Of a DNA stretch of 64,000 bases, positions 52,709-61,065 are shown one piece after another. The notes under the pieces are model-generated. The model was given only the letters and a program-made list of their open reading frames with translations. It ran no database searches and was not told the DNA's origin. Both the position numbers and the translations under genes were made by a program. Source of the DNA: UBA1731 sp045595285 (GTDB lineage Bacteria > Verrucomicrobiota > Kiritimatiellia > RFP12 > UBA1067); contig JAZOAC010000138.1 of the NCBI GenBank assembly GCA_045595285.1, positions 1 through 64,000 on the forward strand. Direction: 5' to 3'. Every line of letters begins with the position of its first letter. The stretch's first letter is position 1.

Positions 52709-52715
52709 AGCGCAC

Positions 52716-53339
52716 ATGTCACAGGAATGGAACATCAGGAGCCGCGGACACGTGTGCTCGATCTGCGAGAAGCCGTTGGTGGACAAGGCTCCGGTGGTGA
52801 GCGTGCTTCACGAACTGCCGGATGGTTACGAACGTCTGGACTGCCACCCTGAATGCTGGAAGACCTCTCCGCGCGACTGGGAGCCGTTCAGTTCCTGGGA
52901 GGGCGTGTATGCCGCCCCGACTCCGCCAGACAGGAAGGAGACGCTCAAGAAAGAAACAGCGGACGAACTCCTCCGCCACCTGATCTCCCTCGACGATCCG
53001 GCAATGAAGAACGTCGTGTACGTGCTTGCCGTCATGCTCGAACGTTCAAAGATCCTAGTCGAACGCGACGCCAAGGAACAGCCTGACCGCACCATCATTC
53101 GCATCTACGAACACCGCCGTACGGGCGAATCGTTCATTGTACTCGATCCGCGCATCAGGCTCGAAAATCTCGGCGACGTGCAGACAGAGGTCGTTGCCCT
53201 TCTCTCCGGAACAAAGACCCTTGGCGAAGTGTCTCAAGCCAAGGAGTCTGAAGAAGCCCCTGCTGCGCCGCAGAATGCCTCCATACAGGAAACCGAGGCC
53301 GGGCCTCATACGGAACAGCCTCCCGCTCCCGCCGAGTGA
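52716..53339 (+). CDS. Conserved hypothetical protein with N-terminal Cys motifs
   Basis: 207 residues from the ATG at 52716, fixed by the promoter. The N-terminus has CSICEKPL and, 35 residues later, CHPECW, which could bind one zinc ion. The middle is helical (ADELLRHLISLDDPAMKNVVYVLAVMLERSKIL) followed by RIYEHRRTGESFIVLDPR; the C-terminus is an Ala/Pro/Glu-rich tail. No signal peptide. The stop overlaps the hemW GTG (GTGA), so the two are coupled. Function is unknown; a regulatory or chaperone role for hemW is only a guess from coupling. Confidence 0.75.
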   Translation: MSQEWNIRSRGHVCSICEKPLVDKAPVVSVLHELPDGYERLDCHPECWKTSPRDWEPFSSWEGVYAAPTPPDRKETLKKETADELLRHLISLDDPAMKNVVYVLAVMLERSKILVERDAKEQPDRTIIRIYEHRRTGESFIVLDPRIRLENLGDVQTEVVALLSGTKTLGEVSQAKESEEAPAAPQNASIQETEAGPHTEQPPAPAE

Positions 53340-54388
53340 ACCTCTATCTGCATTTTCCGTTCTGCCGCAGCAAATGCGCGTACTGCGCATTGCATTCCCG
53401 CGCAGGCGAACCGGAGTCCGAACGGCGCGCATACGTAAAGCGTCTCGCCGCAGACCTCGACAGGCATTTCAGAAACTGCGGCGGCAAACCGCTCTCGACG
53501 CTATACTTCGGCGGCGGCACTCCCGCCCTGTGCGACCTTTCCCCGGTTCTGGATACAGTCGGAAGGCAGATGAAATCCGGACAGTTCGAATTCACGGTGG
53601 AGCTGAATCCGCTCGACGTATCGCCCGGTCTTCTGTCGAAACTCCGCAGCGGCGGCGTGAACCGCATTTCAATGGGCGTGCAGAGTTTCGACGACAGTGT
53701 GCTGAGATCCATGGGACGTCTCCACTGCGCAGATCAGGCACGAAACGCGTGGCGCATGATCCGGGATGCCGGGTTTGACAATGCCGGCATCGACCTCATC
53801 TGCGGATGGCCGGAATGCGGCATGGGCACCGCACCCTCCGGAGCCTGGTCGCGCACACTGGACGCCGCCGCTTCTCTCTCACCAGACCACTGCAGCGTCT
53901 ATACGCTCATATTGGAGCCGGGGACGCGTCTTGCCCGCGATGTAGATGAAGGAAGGATATCGCTGCCGTCCGACGATATCGCACTCTCCGAACTCGCAGA
54001 GGCAGAACGAATCCTTGGAGGAGCCGGTCTTGAACGCTACGAAATCTCAAGTTTCTCAAAACCGGGAAAGGAGTGCCGGCACAATCTTGCCGTCTGGAGG
54101 GGAGAAGACTACACCGGCATAGGGGAAGGCGCCTGCAGTCGCGAGGGGAACGCCGTTTCGCGGACGATATTCCGTCTGCGACTTCTCAAGGAGGGATTCT
54201 CGCCTGAGTCCGCAGCAGCCGACTTCCCGGAACTTGCGCCGCGTGTCGACGAATGGAACGAAACGCTCGGCCGCTTCACTGAAGAGGGGCTGCTCACCGC
54301 ATCACGCACCGACAGCACCGCGACAACATACCGACTCACGCCTCGCGGAACGGAAGTGTGCGACACGATCCTTGCGGAACTGGTCTAG
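53336..54388 (+). CDS. hemW: HemW-like radical SAM protein
   Basis: 350 residues from a GTG that overlaps the upstream stop. LYLHFPFCRSKCAYC gives the CX3CX2C cluster motif (Cys10, 14, 17). STLYFGGGTPALCDL, VELNPLDVSPGLLSKLRSGGVNRISMGVQSFDD and YTLILEPGTRLA are family signatures. The C-terminal HemN-type domain with YEISSFSKPGKECRHNLAVWRG is present. HemW is a heme chaperone related to coproporphyrinogen dehydrogenase. Its TAG shares CTAG with the larE stop. Confidence 0.9.
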   Translation: MNLYLHFPFCRSKCAYCALHSRAGEPESERRAYVKRLAADLDRHFRNCGGKPLSTLYFGGGTPALCDLSPVLDTVGRQMKSGQFEFTVELNPLDVSPGLLSKLRSGGVNRISMGVQSFDDSVLRSMGRLHCADQARNAWRMIRDAGFDNAGIDLICGWPECGMGTAPSGAWSRTLDAAASLSPDHCSVYTLILEPGTRLARDVDEGRISLPSDDIALSELAEAERILGGAGLERYEISSFSKPGKECRHNLAVWRGEDYTGIGEGACSREGNAVSRTIFRLRLLKEGFSPESAAADFPELAPRVDEWNETLGRFTEEGLLTASRTDSTATTYRLTPRGTEVCDTILAELV

Positions 54389-55197
54389 ACGTTGGCGGCA
54401 ATCCGTTCGTTCAGACTTCCGGTGCGGTATCCCTGAAGGTCCAAGGCGACATACACGAACCCCAGCCCTTTCAAGGCGGAGACTATCTTCTCCCGATTCT
54501 CCAGTGCGGATGCAAGCGAATCCGGCTCGACCTCGATGCGGGCGATGTCTCCATGTATGCGCACCCGCACCTGACGGAAACCAGCGTCTCGCAGATAATC
54601 CTCGGCTCTCTCGACCATGCCGAGCCTTTCGGGCGTAATCCTCTCGCCATACGGAAACCGCGAGGCCAGACACGCAAACGAAGGCTTGTCTGCCGTGGGG
54701 AGCCCCATCTTAAGCGAAAGTGCTCGTATCTCACGTTTCGTGAAACCACAGACACGGAGCGGACTCTGTATGCCCAACTCGGCAACGGCCTTGAGCCCCG
54801 GACGGTAGTCGCCCAGGTCATCGACGTTGCTGCCTTCACAGACGACAGTCATTCCTTCTGCGGCGGCGGACTGCAGCATCATCCTGAACAGCCCGAGTTT
54901 GCAGATGTAGCACCGATCCGGCAAATTCGCGGCAAAACCTTCAATGGACAATTCACCGCCTTCCACCATCAACTGCCTCACATCCTCTTTTCTGCAGAAC
55001 GCCGCCGCCTCGGCAAACTCCCGTTCTGGGAATATGCACGACCGCACGGTAACGGCGATGCACCTCTCCCCCAGAACATCATGAGCAATCTTAAGAAGAA
55101 ACGTGGAATCCACCCCACCGGAAAACGCCACGGCAACGCTGCCATATTCCCTCAGCAGCTCTCTGAGCCGATTTAATTTGCCATGAATCTCACTCAT
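54385..55197 (-). CDS. larE: LarE-like ATP-dependent sulfur transferase
   Basis: 270 residues from the ATG at 55197. PP-loop VAVAFSGGVDSTFLL near residue 22; DRCYICKLGLF; then FACLASRFPYGERIT, in which the Cys of the CLASR motif is the sacrificial sulfur donor in LarE; the C-terminal domain (VRVRIHGDIARIEVEPD) is typical. LarE adds sulfur to the pincer-type nickel cofactor precursor. larB, larC and a lactate racemase are not in the window. It ends on the hemW stop (shared CTAG), leaving no room for a terminator. Confidence 0.88.
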   Translation of the reverse strand: MSEIHGKLNRLRELLREYGSVAVAFSGGVDSTFLLKIAHDVLGERCIAVTVRSCIFPEREFAEAAAFCRKEDVRQLMVEGGELSIEGFAANLPDRCYICKLGLFRMMLQSAAAEGMTVVCEGSNVDDLGDYRPGLKAVAELGIQSPLRVCGFTKREIRALSLKMGLPTADKPSFACLASRFPYGERITPERLGMVERAEDYLRDAGFRQVRVRIHGDIARIEVEPDSLASALENREKIVSALKGLGFVYVALDLQGYRTGSLNERIAANV

Positions 55198-55226
55198 ACT
55201 TTTTCTCTGACATGAACATCTTCTTT

Positions 55227-55251
55227 GCGTCCGAAGCGGAGTGACGGACGC
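55227..55251 (-). other. Hairpin in the larE leader
   Basis: GCGTCCG (55227-55233) and CGGACGC (55245-55251) are perfectly complementary with an 11-nt loop. The hairpin begins right after the predicted -10 and ends about 30 nt before the larE ATG, so it should form at the 5' end of the message. Confidence 0.45.
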
Positions 55252-55255
55252 GAAT

Positions 55256-55285
55256 AAGGTATCATGAGCTGATTCCATTTGTCAA
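55256..55285 (-). promoter_or_regulatory. Promoter of larE
   Basis: Consensus TTGACA (55280-55285) with TACCTT (55256-55261) after 18 bp. The 55286-55436 interval between this and the kduD stop holds only weak hairpins and no gene. Confidence 0.55.
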
Positions 55286-55436
55286 TCCTGTATCCCCTCA
55301 AAAGGGGAACGGGAACCAATATTGAGTCGCCATATCGGTGATGGGATTCAGGCAAATGACGTAATCGACCACCCTGGATACGCACATACGACCACAGGCA
55401 GATCTTTTCGCAGACAGGGTGTCTGGAGCAAGCGCA

Positions 55437-56129
55437 TCATCTGGCGAGCCAGCCGCCGTCGACCGGCAGCACGACGCCATGCACGTAGTCCGCCGCCGGG
55501 GAGCAGAGAAACACGCACGCGCCTGCGATGTCCGAGGCCTCGCCCCAGCGTCCTGCCGGGATGCGCTCGAGGATCTGGCGCGAACGCACCGGGTCCGCCC
55601 GGAGCGCGGCGGTGTTGTCGGTCGCGATGTAGCCGGGCGCGATGGCGTTCACGTTCACGCCCTTCGACGACCACTCGTTCGCGAGCGCCTTGGTGAGCTG
55701 CCCGACGGCGCCCTTCGACGCCGCATAGCCAGGAACCGTAATGCCGCCCTGGAACGTGAGGAGCGAAGCGGTGAACACGATCTTGCCGTATCCGCGCTTG
55801 ACCATGTCCTTGCCGAACTCACGGGCGAGGATGAACTGCGAATTGATGTTCACGTTCATGACCTTGTCCCAGTATTCATCCGGATGCTCCGCCGCGGGCG
55901 TGCGGAGAATCGTACCCGCGTTGTTCACGAGAATGTCGATCTGATGTTCATTCTTCACCTTCTCGATGAAGGCATAGACCGCCGCGCGGTCGGTGAGATC
56001 GCATTCCGCGGAACTGGTGCGGATGACCTTTGCTCCGGCTTCTTCAAGCGCATCGGCCATAGCCTTGCCGATACCGCGGTTGGAACCTGTGACGAGCGCC
56101 GTCTTTCCTGAAAGATCGTATGTAATCAT
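55437..56129 (-). CDS. kduD: 2-deoxy-D-gluconate/2-dehydro-3-deoxy-gluconate 3-dehydrogenase (KduD), short form
   Basis: 230 residues, about 20 fewer than usual KduD. SDR features: TGSNRGIGKA nucleotide loop, NNAGT, catalytic Ser in FTASLLTFQGG, YAASKGA with the Tyr and Lys, and VNAIAPGYIATD. The missing part lies after the second beta strand (VIRTSSAECDL), the region that selects NAD or NADP. KduD reduces the KduI product to 2-keto-3-deoxygluconate. No signal peptide, so cytoplasmic. It lacks a ribosome site: the ATG follows the C-rich tail of the lyase gene by 13 nt and is probably reached by reinitiation. Confidence 0.87.
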   Translation of the reverse strand: MITYDLSGKTALVTGSNRGIGKAMADALEEAGAKVIRTSSAECDLTDRAAVYAFIEKVKNEHQIDILVNNAGTILRTPAAEHPDEYWDKVMNVNINSQFILAREFGKDMVKRGYGKIVFTASLLTFQGGITVPGYAASKGAVGQLTKALANEWSSKGVNVNAIAPGYIATDNTAALRADPVRSRQILERIPAGRWGEASDIAGACVFLCSPAADYVHGVVLPVDGGWLAR

Positions 56130-56136
56130 AATGGTT

Positions 56137-56171
56137 GGGGTGTTAGGGGTTAGGGTTGTTAGGGGTTTGGG
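56137..56171 (+). repeat. G-rich telomere-like repeat, G-quadruplex candidate
   Basis: Five runs of three or four G (56137-56140, 56146-56149, 56153-56155, 56162-56165, 56169-56171) separated by 3-6 bases of T/A-rich sequence, reading like degenerate GTTAGGG. The runs are on the plus (template) strand; the mRNA is the C-rich complement and encodes the lyase C-terminus TPNNPNP, then its stop. Confidence 0.6.
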
Positions 56172-59100
56172 TTGAAGACGTACAAGCGGAGACTGACGCA
56201 TAGGGCCTTAGTTTTGTCGTAAACGTCCGTTCTTTTCCGCGCGGCGCGGTGACGAACACCGTCGTCGCGGGATGCACGGTAAGATCGTTGCGCCCGACAA
56301 ACCATCCGGCCAGAGAAGGCGTCTTGCGCCCCGTCGCCTTCGACACCGAAAGTCTGGCGTCACCGTCGAACATCATCTCAAGCGCCCATTTCCGTCCGGC
56401 GCCGTATGTCGCGTTCAGACTGCGTCCATCCGCCGAAATGGCGACGTTGGTCGTATCAAGGTGAAAAAGAAGCGTATATTCATGCTCGTTGCCGTCCACG
56501 CTCGTCGCACAGTCCGTCACCGTGAAGGTCTCGGACATCCGGTCGAAGCGGATATCGCGACGATGCCGCGCAAGACGGCGCTCCTGCGGGCCGAACCCCT
56601 GATCATACACGCCGAATGCCGCATCCCCGTCGGAGGTCGACACCCATCCCGCTTCAATAGGCTCCGTCATCTTCACAGGATCATTGCGGACCTGTCCAAG
56701 TCCATCGACAAGAAGCGTGTTGTGGGCGTGGGCGGAACGCGCATACGACCTGAAATCGGAGCGCTCGTACTGTCCGCCCCCATCGTCGAACACAAGTTCC
56801 TCTCCGCCTTTCCACATCGTGAACGCAAGCTTGTCCTGATGTTTGTGCGCCATTCCAAGCGGACCCACGTCGAACGCAAGGTACGCCGCATCGGGCGTCC
56901 AGCCGCCGCGCATCACGGCAAAGCCCGCATAAGGCAAAAAACGCGATGGCGTCTCTCCCGCCGGAGGCCGGCCTTCAAGCCCCTTGCTCAATGCCCATCG
57001 GAAATCCTCGCGGTCGGGGAATACGGCAAGCGCATTGCGCATTACGGCGGATACCGGAACGGTAAAGCAGTCATTGAACCGTGGCTGCACAAATCCGGGC
57101 GTCATCATCGCAAGAGGACCTTCTGCGCCGCGGCAGAGAAGGTCCCTGAACACCGGCGGCAGTTCTCCATCCCGCCCGTTGGCCGCCGCAAGGCGAAAGA
57201 TGCGGGAGACCGTCGAGTAGAATACATTGTGGTAATCCGGAGAAAGTTCGTCATGCAGACCGTCTGGCAGAAGCTGTGCGCTGGCAGCGGCGGTGAAACG
57301 GCGCAGCGCTTCCGTGCGCATTGCCGCCGCATCCGGAAATTCAGGGAACTGCACTGCGAACACATAGGCGCCCGTCATCTCCATAAGCAGCCAATTGCCC
57401 TTCGTTCCGTGAGCAAGGAGATGTTTCGCCTGTGCGTGGGCACTGCGGACGAACGCAAGCAGTAGCTCGTCGGTGAAAGCCGGAGACTTGCGGAACGTCT
57501 CGAACGCGACACTCCAGGAACCAAGAAGGCGAAGTCCCTCCTCAATCGTGCGCCATGGCGATCCGACCGACCTGTACCCTTTTTCGGGCGGAACGCCGCC
57601 AGTCTGCGCCAACCAGTCCGAAAACTGCCGCACGAATGCGCGCGCGTATTTCTCGTCTCCCGTCTTGCGGTACGCCTCGGCAAGCGCAAGCCAGAATGGC
57701 ATGCGGTTCAGTTGCCAAGTCCATTCCGGGTTGAACGCCCCCCTCCCTTCGGTGGGATTGAACAGCCAGTCGATCCTGTTCGAAGGGAATGACCACGGCA
57801 CATTTACGACCATGACTTCGCCTGCCGCCGCACGGTCTGCGGCTGCCTGGCCTGGAGCGGCGTCATTTCCCCAAAAGCGCCCTAAAATACCGCGGCAGTC
57901 CGGGCGCGACCGGAAATGCGAAGCAGACGGAATCGGCTCGGCGACCGTGAAGGTCAGGGTGATCTCCGCCTCGGTTACGGGACTCTCGAATGCGAGTGAA
58001 TGGCGTGTCGGCTCAATCTTCCCCGGATTTGATATGTGTTCGGAACTCCGCACGGTCCGTCCGCCCTTCGACACCGAGACAGAGACGACAGGCGTACCGA
58101 ACTTTTCTCCTGCAAATGTAGTGTACACCTCCTCGAATGCCGACGGCTTTGAGAACTTCACGGCGTCGGTAACGGAAAACGCCTTCTTTGCACGGTCAAA
58201 CCTGAATGTGCGCACCAGCGAAAGGAGGTGCGGCACTTCATACGCACCCGAAATGTCCAGAACGACGGTGTCACATGCATCGGTAAACTCCTTCTTGAGG
58301 ACTTTCGCCGCGAAATCTCGTCCATTGGACTGAAGTTTCCCGTCCACCACCGGTACCGGATGCGCATAGGAATTGATGACCTTCGATTCGTAGCGGCGCG
58401 CAGAGAACGTCCGGGCCGTATACTCCTCGCCGCCAGGATCTCCGGAAAGAAGTTTGCCTTCGGAGACCAGATAATAGGAACCTACATCGTTATGGTTGTG
58501 GAGCTCACCGTTGTGTCCGCCTTTGACGGCGACGGACATGTCCCTTCCGGCGCGCATCAGCCAAACCTGTCCAACAGGGAACTCCGAACGGAGAGGCAAG
58601 GTTTCAACGCCATGTGAAGTTTTGCACGGGTGGCTCTTCGCCATTCCTAGCAATGATACGTACCGGTCAGTATATATGCCGGCAACTCCGTCTGCCGCCA
58701 TGCCGAACGGGGATGCCTTTTCTGCTGCTCGGCAGGTAAGATCAGGCCAAACTCGGCGCACAAGCGCAAGATTTGCCGGGCTCGGCGCACCGCACCCGTC
58801 TGCGAACGACGGCGAAACTCCGTGTTCGAGCCGATATCCGTATGCATATTCCGCCGCCTTACGATAGATGGGCTCTTCGAAAATATCTATCTTTCCATCT
58901 GTCAGGTCACGCAGCGTCAGACCCAGCATCAGGAGGTGACCATATCCGTAGTTCCAATACCCCATTCCCTCTGAACAGTACCCATCAGCGGCAAAACCGC
59001 CCTTCGCGTAAAAACGAAGGCCCCGAAGTGCCCGCGCGACAAAGAACGCACGTTCACGAGGGTTGTCCAGCAGCGCGAGGGCGGTTGTGACGACATTGTC

Positions 59101-60072
59101 GTGACACACGGCGTTCCAGTTGTTTACGCCGCATATCCACCAGTTCAACAACGGATCACACCTCCTGCGGACACAACCATCCCTGTCCGCATGGGCATAC
59201 GAAAGCCTGAGAGGGGCAAAAATGCGTCGCTCGATTTCAACGCGGATTTTCCCAACCGCCTCAGATGGAAGATCGTCGCCGAGGAAGTTCACGGTGCAGG
59301 CGAGATGCGAGGCTATCTGCGAGGAAAAGAGATCAACAGACGTAACCGTCCCACGCAGATTGCCACCCTTGTTGTCCGTCCTGTCATGGGCGGGTAAAAC
59401 CCACGACTTCATGGAGCAGATGGCATCTATTGTCGCAAGCAGCGCAGGAAGGAACCGCCCTTTGCGCTCAATCGACTCCGCAACTGTCAGCTTCACAAGA
59501 CGAACCAGACGTCTAAAATACGGCTTCTGGTAATTCGAACGGTTCCCGGTTGTCCAGAACTCCACATAAAGGGAGTCCGACGTATCCGGAATAGGCTCGC
59601 CGAGCAACGCTTCCGCCTCGGCTACGACACGTGCGGCATCTGGACGCAAAGCAAGCTTTTTCCATTCCGCCCGGTCAGAACCAAGAAGTCCGGCTCGTGG
59701 CGGAAGTTTAGAAAGCACATCCGCCATGTCTTCATCCGTCTGGCGAATGATGTCCTGCTGGGCAAAGACCTTTTCCATAGCCGCAGACGCTCCGTCCGAC
59801 CGCGACGGAACCCGTGCCGCGACAAACGCACGGTAACGGTCCCGCGCCGTCGCTTCGACATAGCGCGAAAGCTCCAGCAGAGCGGCGAGGTCATCGGGCA
59901 ATACATTGGCATCGTTCGCGGCAAGGATGGCGTCCGCGCATTTCCTTGCGTTCGCGAACGCGGCATTGCGGCCAGTCGTGCGGTACTCATCCGTGAACCG
60001 GACGAGCCCGTCCGCAACGGAAGATAACACTCCCAGCGTCAGCGTCAGCAACAGGACATTCGCCTTCGACAT
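56143..60072 (-). CDS. Double heparinase II/III-type polysaccharide lyase fusion
   Basis: 1309 residues. Signal peptide (MSKANVLLLTLTLGVLSSVADG). Module 1 (about 25-712): helical toroid with LNWWICGVNNWNAVC and YCSEGMGYWNYGYGH, then a beta-sandwich with GELHNHNDVGSYYLVSEGKLL, the heparinase II/III His motif. Module 2 (about 716-1309): a complete second lyase, with NPEWTWQLNRMPFWLALAEAY, GLHDELSPDYHNVFYS and MAHKHQDKLAFTMW, like PL12/PL15/PL17-type enzymes. Such lyases beta-eliminate uronate polysaccharides. KduI and KduD are encoded next door. I see no broken stop between modules; a single frame is clear. ATG after AGGGAGCAACTCC. Confidence 0.8.
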   Translation of the reverse strand: MSKANVLLLTLTLGVLSSVADGLVRFTDEYRTTGRNAAFANARKCADAILAANDANVLPDDLAALLELSRYVEATARDRYRAFVAARVPSRSDGASAAMEKVFAQQDIIRQTDEDMADVLSKLPPRAGLLGSDRAEWKKLALRPDAARVVAEAEALLGEPIPDTSDSLYVEFWTTGNRSNYQKPYFRRLVRLVKLTVAESIERKGRFLPALLATIDAICSMKSWVLPAHDRTDNKGGNLRGTVTSVDLFSSQIASHLACTVNFLGDDLPSEAVGKIRVEIERRIFAPLRLSYAHADRDGCVRRRCDPLLNWWICGVNNWNAVCHDNVVTTALALLDNPRERAFFVARALRGLRFYAKGGFAADGYCSEGMGYWNYGYGHLLMLGLTLRDLTDGKIDIFEEPIYRKAAEYAYGYRLEHGVSPSFADGCGAPSPANLALVRRVWPDLTCRAAEKASPFGMAADGVAGIYTDRYVSLLGMAKSHPCKTSHGVETLPLRSEFPVGQVWLMRAGRDMSVAVKGGHNGELHNHNDVGSYYLVSEGKLLSGDPGGEEYTARTFSARRYESKVINSYAHPVPVVDGKLQSNGRDFAAKVLKKEFTDACDTVVLDISGAYEVPHLLSLVRTFRFDRAKKAFSVTDAVKFSKPSAFEEVYTTFAGEKFGTPVVSVSVSKGGRTVRSSEHISNPGKIEPTRHSLAFESPVTEAEITLTFTVAEPIPSASHFRSRPDCRGILGRFWGNDAAPGQAAADRAAAGEVMVVNVPWSFPSNRIDWLFNPTEGRGAFNPEWTWQLNRMPFWLALAEAYRKTGDEKYARAFVRQFSDWLAQTGGVPPEKGYRSVGSPWRTIEEGLRLLGSWSVAFETFRKSPAFTDELLLAFVRSAHAQAKHLLAHGTKGNWLLMEMTGAYVFAVQFPEFPDAAAMRTEALRRFTAAASAQLLPDGLHDELSPDYHNVFYSTVSRIFRLAAANGRDGELPPVFRDLLCRGAEGPLAMMTPGFVQPRFNDCFTVPVSAVMRNALAVFPDREDFRWALSKGLEGRPPAGETPSRFLPYAGFAVMRGGWTPDAAYLAFDVGPLGMAHKHQDKLAFTMWKGGEELVFDDGGGQYERSDFRSYARSAHAHNTLLVDGLGQVRNDPVKMTEPIEAGWVSTSDGDAAFGVYDQGFGPQERRLARHRRDIRFDRMSETFTVTDCATSVDGNEHEYTLLFHLDTTNVAISADGRSLNATYGAGRKWALEMMFDGDARLSVSKATGRKTPSLAGWFVGRNDLTVHPATTVFVTAPRGKERTFTTKLRPYASVSACTSSTQTPNNPNP

Positions 60073-60084
60073 GGAGTTGCTCCC

Positions 60085-61029
60085 TTATCGCATTTCGGTG
60101 ACGGGGATCTTGTCCATGTCGCCATAGTCGAGATTCTCGCCCGCCATGCCCCAGATGAACATGTAGTTCGATGTTCCGGCGGCGGAGTGGACGCTCCATT
60201 CGGGCGAGGTGATGGCCTGCTCGTTGTGCAGCCACACAAGACGCTGCTCCTGCGGACGCCCCATCTGATGGCAGATCGCCTGCCCCTTCGGGACGTTGAA
60301 GTAGAAGTACGCCTCCATGCGGCGGTTGTGCGTATGCTGCGGCATCGTGTTCCACACGCTGCCTTCCTCAAGCTCCGTAAGGCCCACCTGAAGCTGGCAG
60401 CATCCGCCGCCCGGCTTCTTGGCGAGCACCTTCTGCACGATGAGCTGGTTGATGCAGCGCGCGTTCGACTCCTTGAGCGAGCCGGCCTTGATGTAGTTGC
60501 CGATGGTGTAGCCGGGCTTCTTGCAGTTCTGGTCGCTCGTGATGCGCTGGGTCACGTACTCCCTGTACGCCGGAGCGGAGTTGAGGTAGAACTTGGCGGG
60601 ATTCTTCGAATCGTTCGACCTGAATACGACCTTCTTCTTGCCGCAACCGACATAGAGCGCCTCCTTAAAGTCGAGAGCATACTCTTCGCCGTCAACGGTA
60701 ACAACGCCGGGGCCGCCGACGTTGATTACGCCAAGTTCGCGCCGGTCGAGAAAGTTCTCGGCCTTGAGTTCAAGAAACGTCTCGAGATCAAGAGCCTTCG
60801 ACACCGGCATCGCGCCTCCGTACACGAGACGGTCGTACATCGTGTATGTGAGGTTTATCTCATCTGGCGACATGACCTTCTCCATCACGAAACGCTCGCG
60901 GATCTTCGCGGTGTCGAACGTCTTGAAATCATCCGGGTGCGATGCGGCCTGGACCTTGTAGTTGATTTCGGCCGAAGCCGCAAATGCGATAGGCAACGCC
61001 GCCAACGCAATGATTGCATGTTTCTTCAT
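60085..61029 (-). CDS. kduI: 5-keto-4-deoxyuronate isomerase (KduI) with a signal peptide
   Basis: 314 residues against about 278 for cytoplasmic KduI. The N-terminus MKKHAIIALAALPIAFAASA is a textbook signal peptide, and the KduI fold begins after it (HPDDFKTFDTAKIRERFVMEKV). Zinc ligands are present: MPQHTHNRRME gives His232, His234 and Glu239, and SVHSAAG gives His281. These correspond in order to the known E. coli set. KduI isomerises 4-deoxy-5-keto-uronate to DKII. The family is normally cytoplasmic; here it should be periplasmic. It lies 12 bp before the lyase gene. Confidence 0.9.
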   Translation of the reverse strand: MKKHAIIALAALPIAFAASAEINYKVQAASHPDDFKTFDTAKIRERFVMEKVMSPDEINLTYTMYDRLVYGGAMPVSKALDLETFLELKAENFLDRRELGVINVGGPGVVTVDGEEYALDFKEALYVGCGKKKVVFRSNDSKNPAKFYLNSAPAYREYVTQRITSDQNCKKPGYTIGNYIKAGSLKESNARCINQLIVQKVLAKKPGGGCCQLQVGLTELEEGSVWNTMPQHTHNRRMEAYFYFNVPKGQAICHQMGRPQEQRLVWLHNEQAITSPEWSVHSAAGTSNYMFIWGMAGENLDYGDMDKIPVTEMR

Positions 61030-61065
61030 CTGTCTCTCTTTCTTTGTTATTGTTTAAACCGGAAA

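Noticed and set aside
55286..55436. Terminator for the uronate operon
   Set aside because: CCCC/GGGG and CAGAC/GTCTG mini-stems exist but have 4-5 bp and no T run; I could not support a terminator.
56131..56173. Possible linear-replicon telomere
   Set aside because: The TTAGGG-like repeats are internal, only five degenerate units long and partly coding, so a telomere is not credible.
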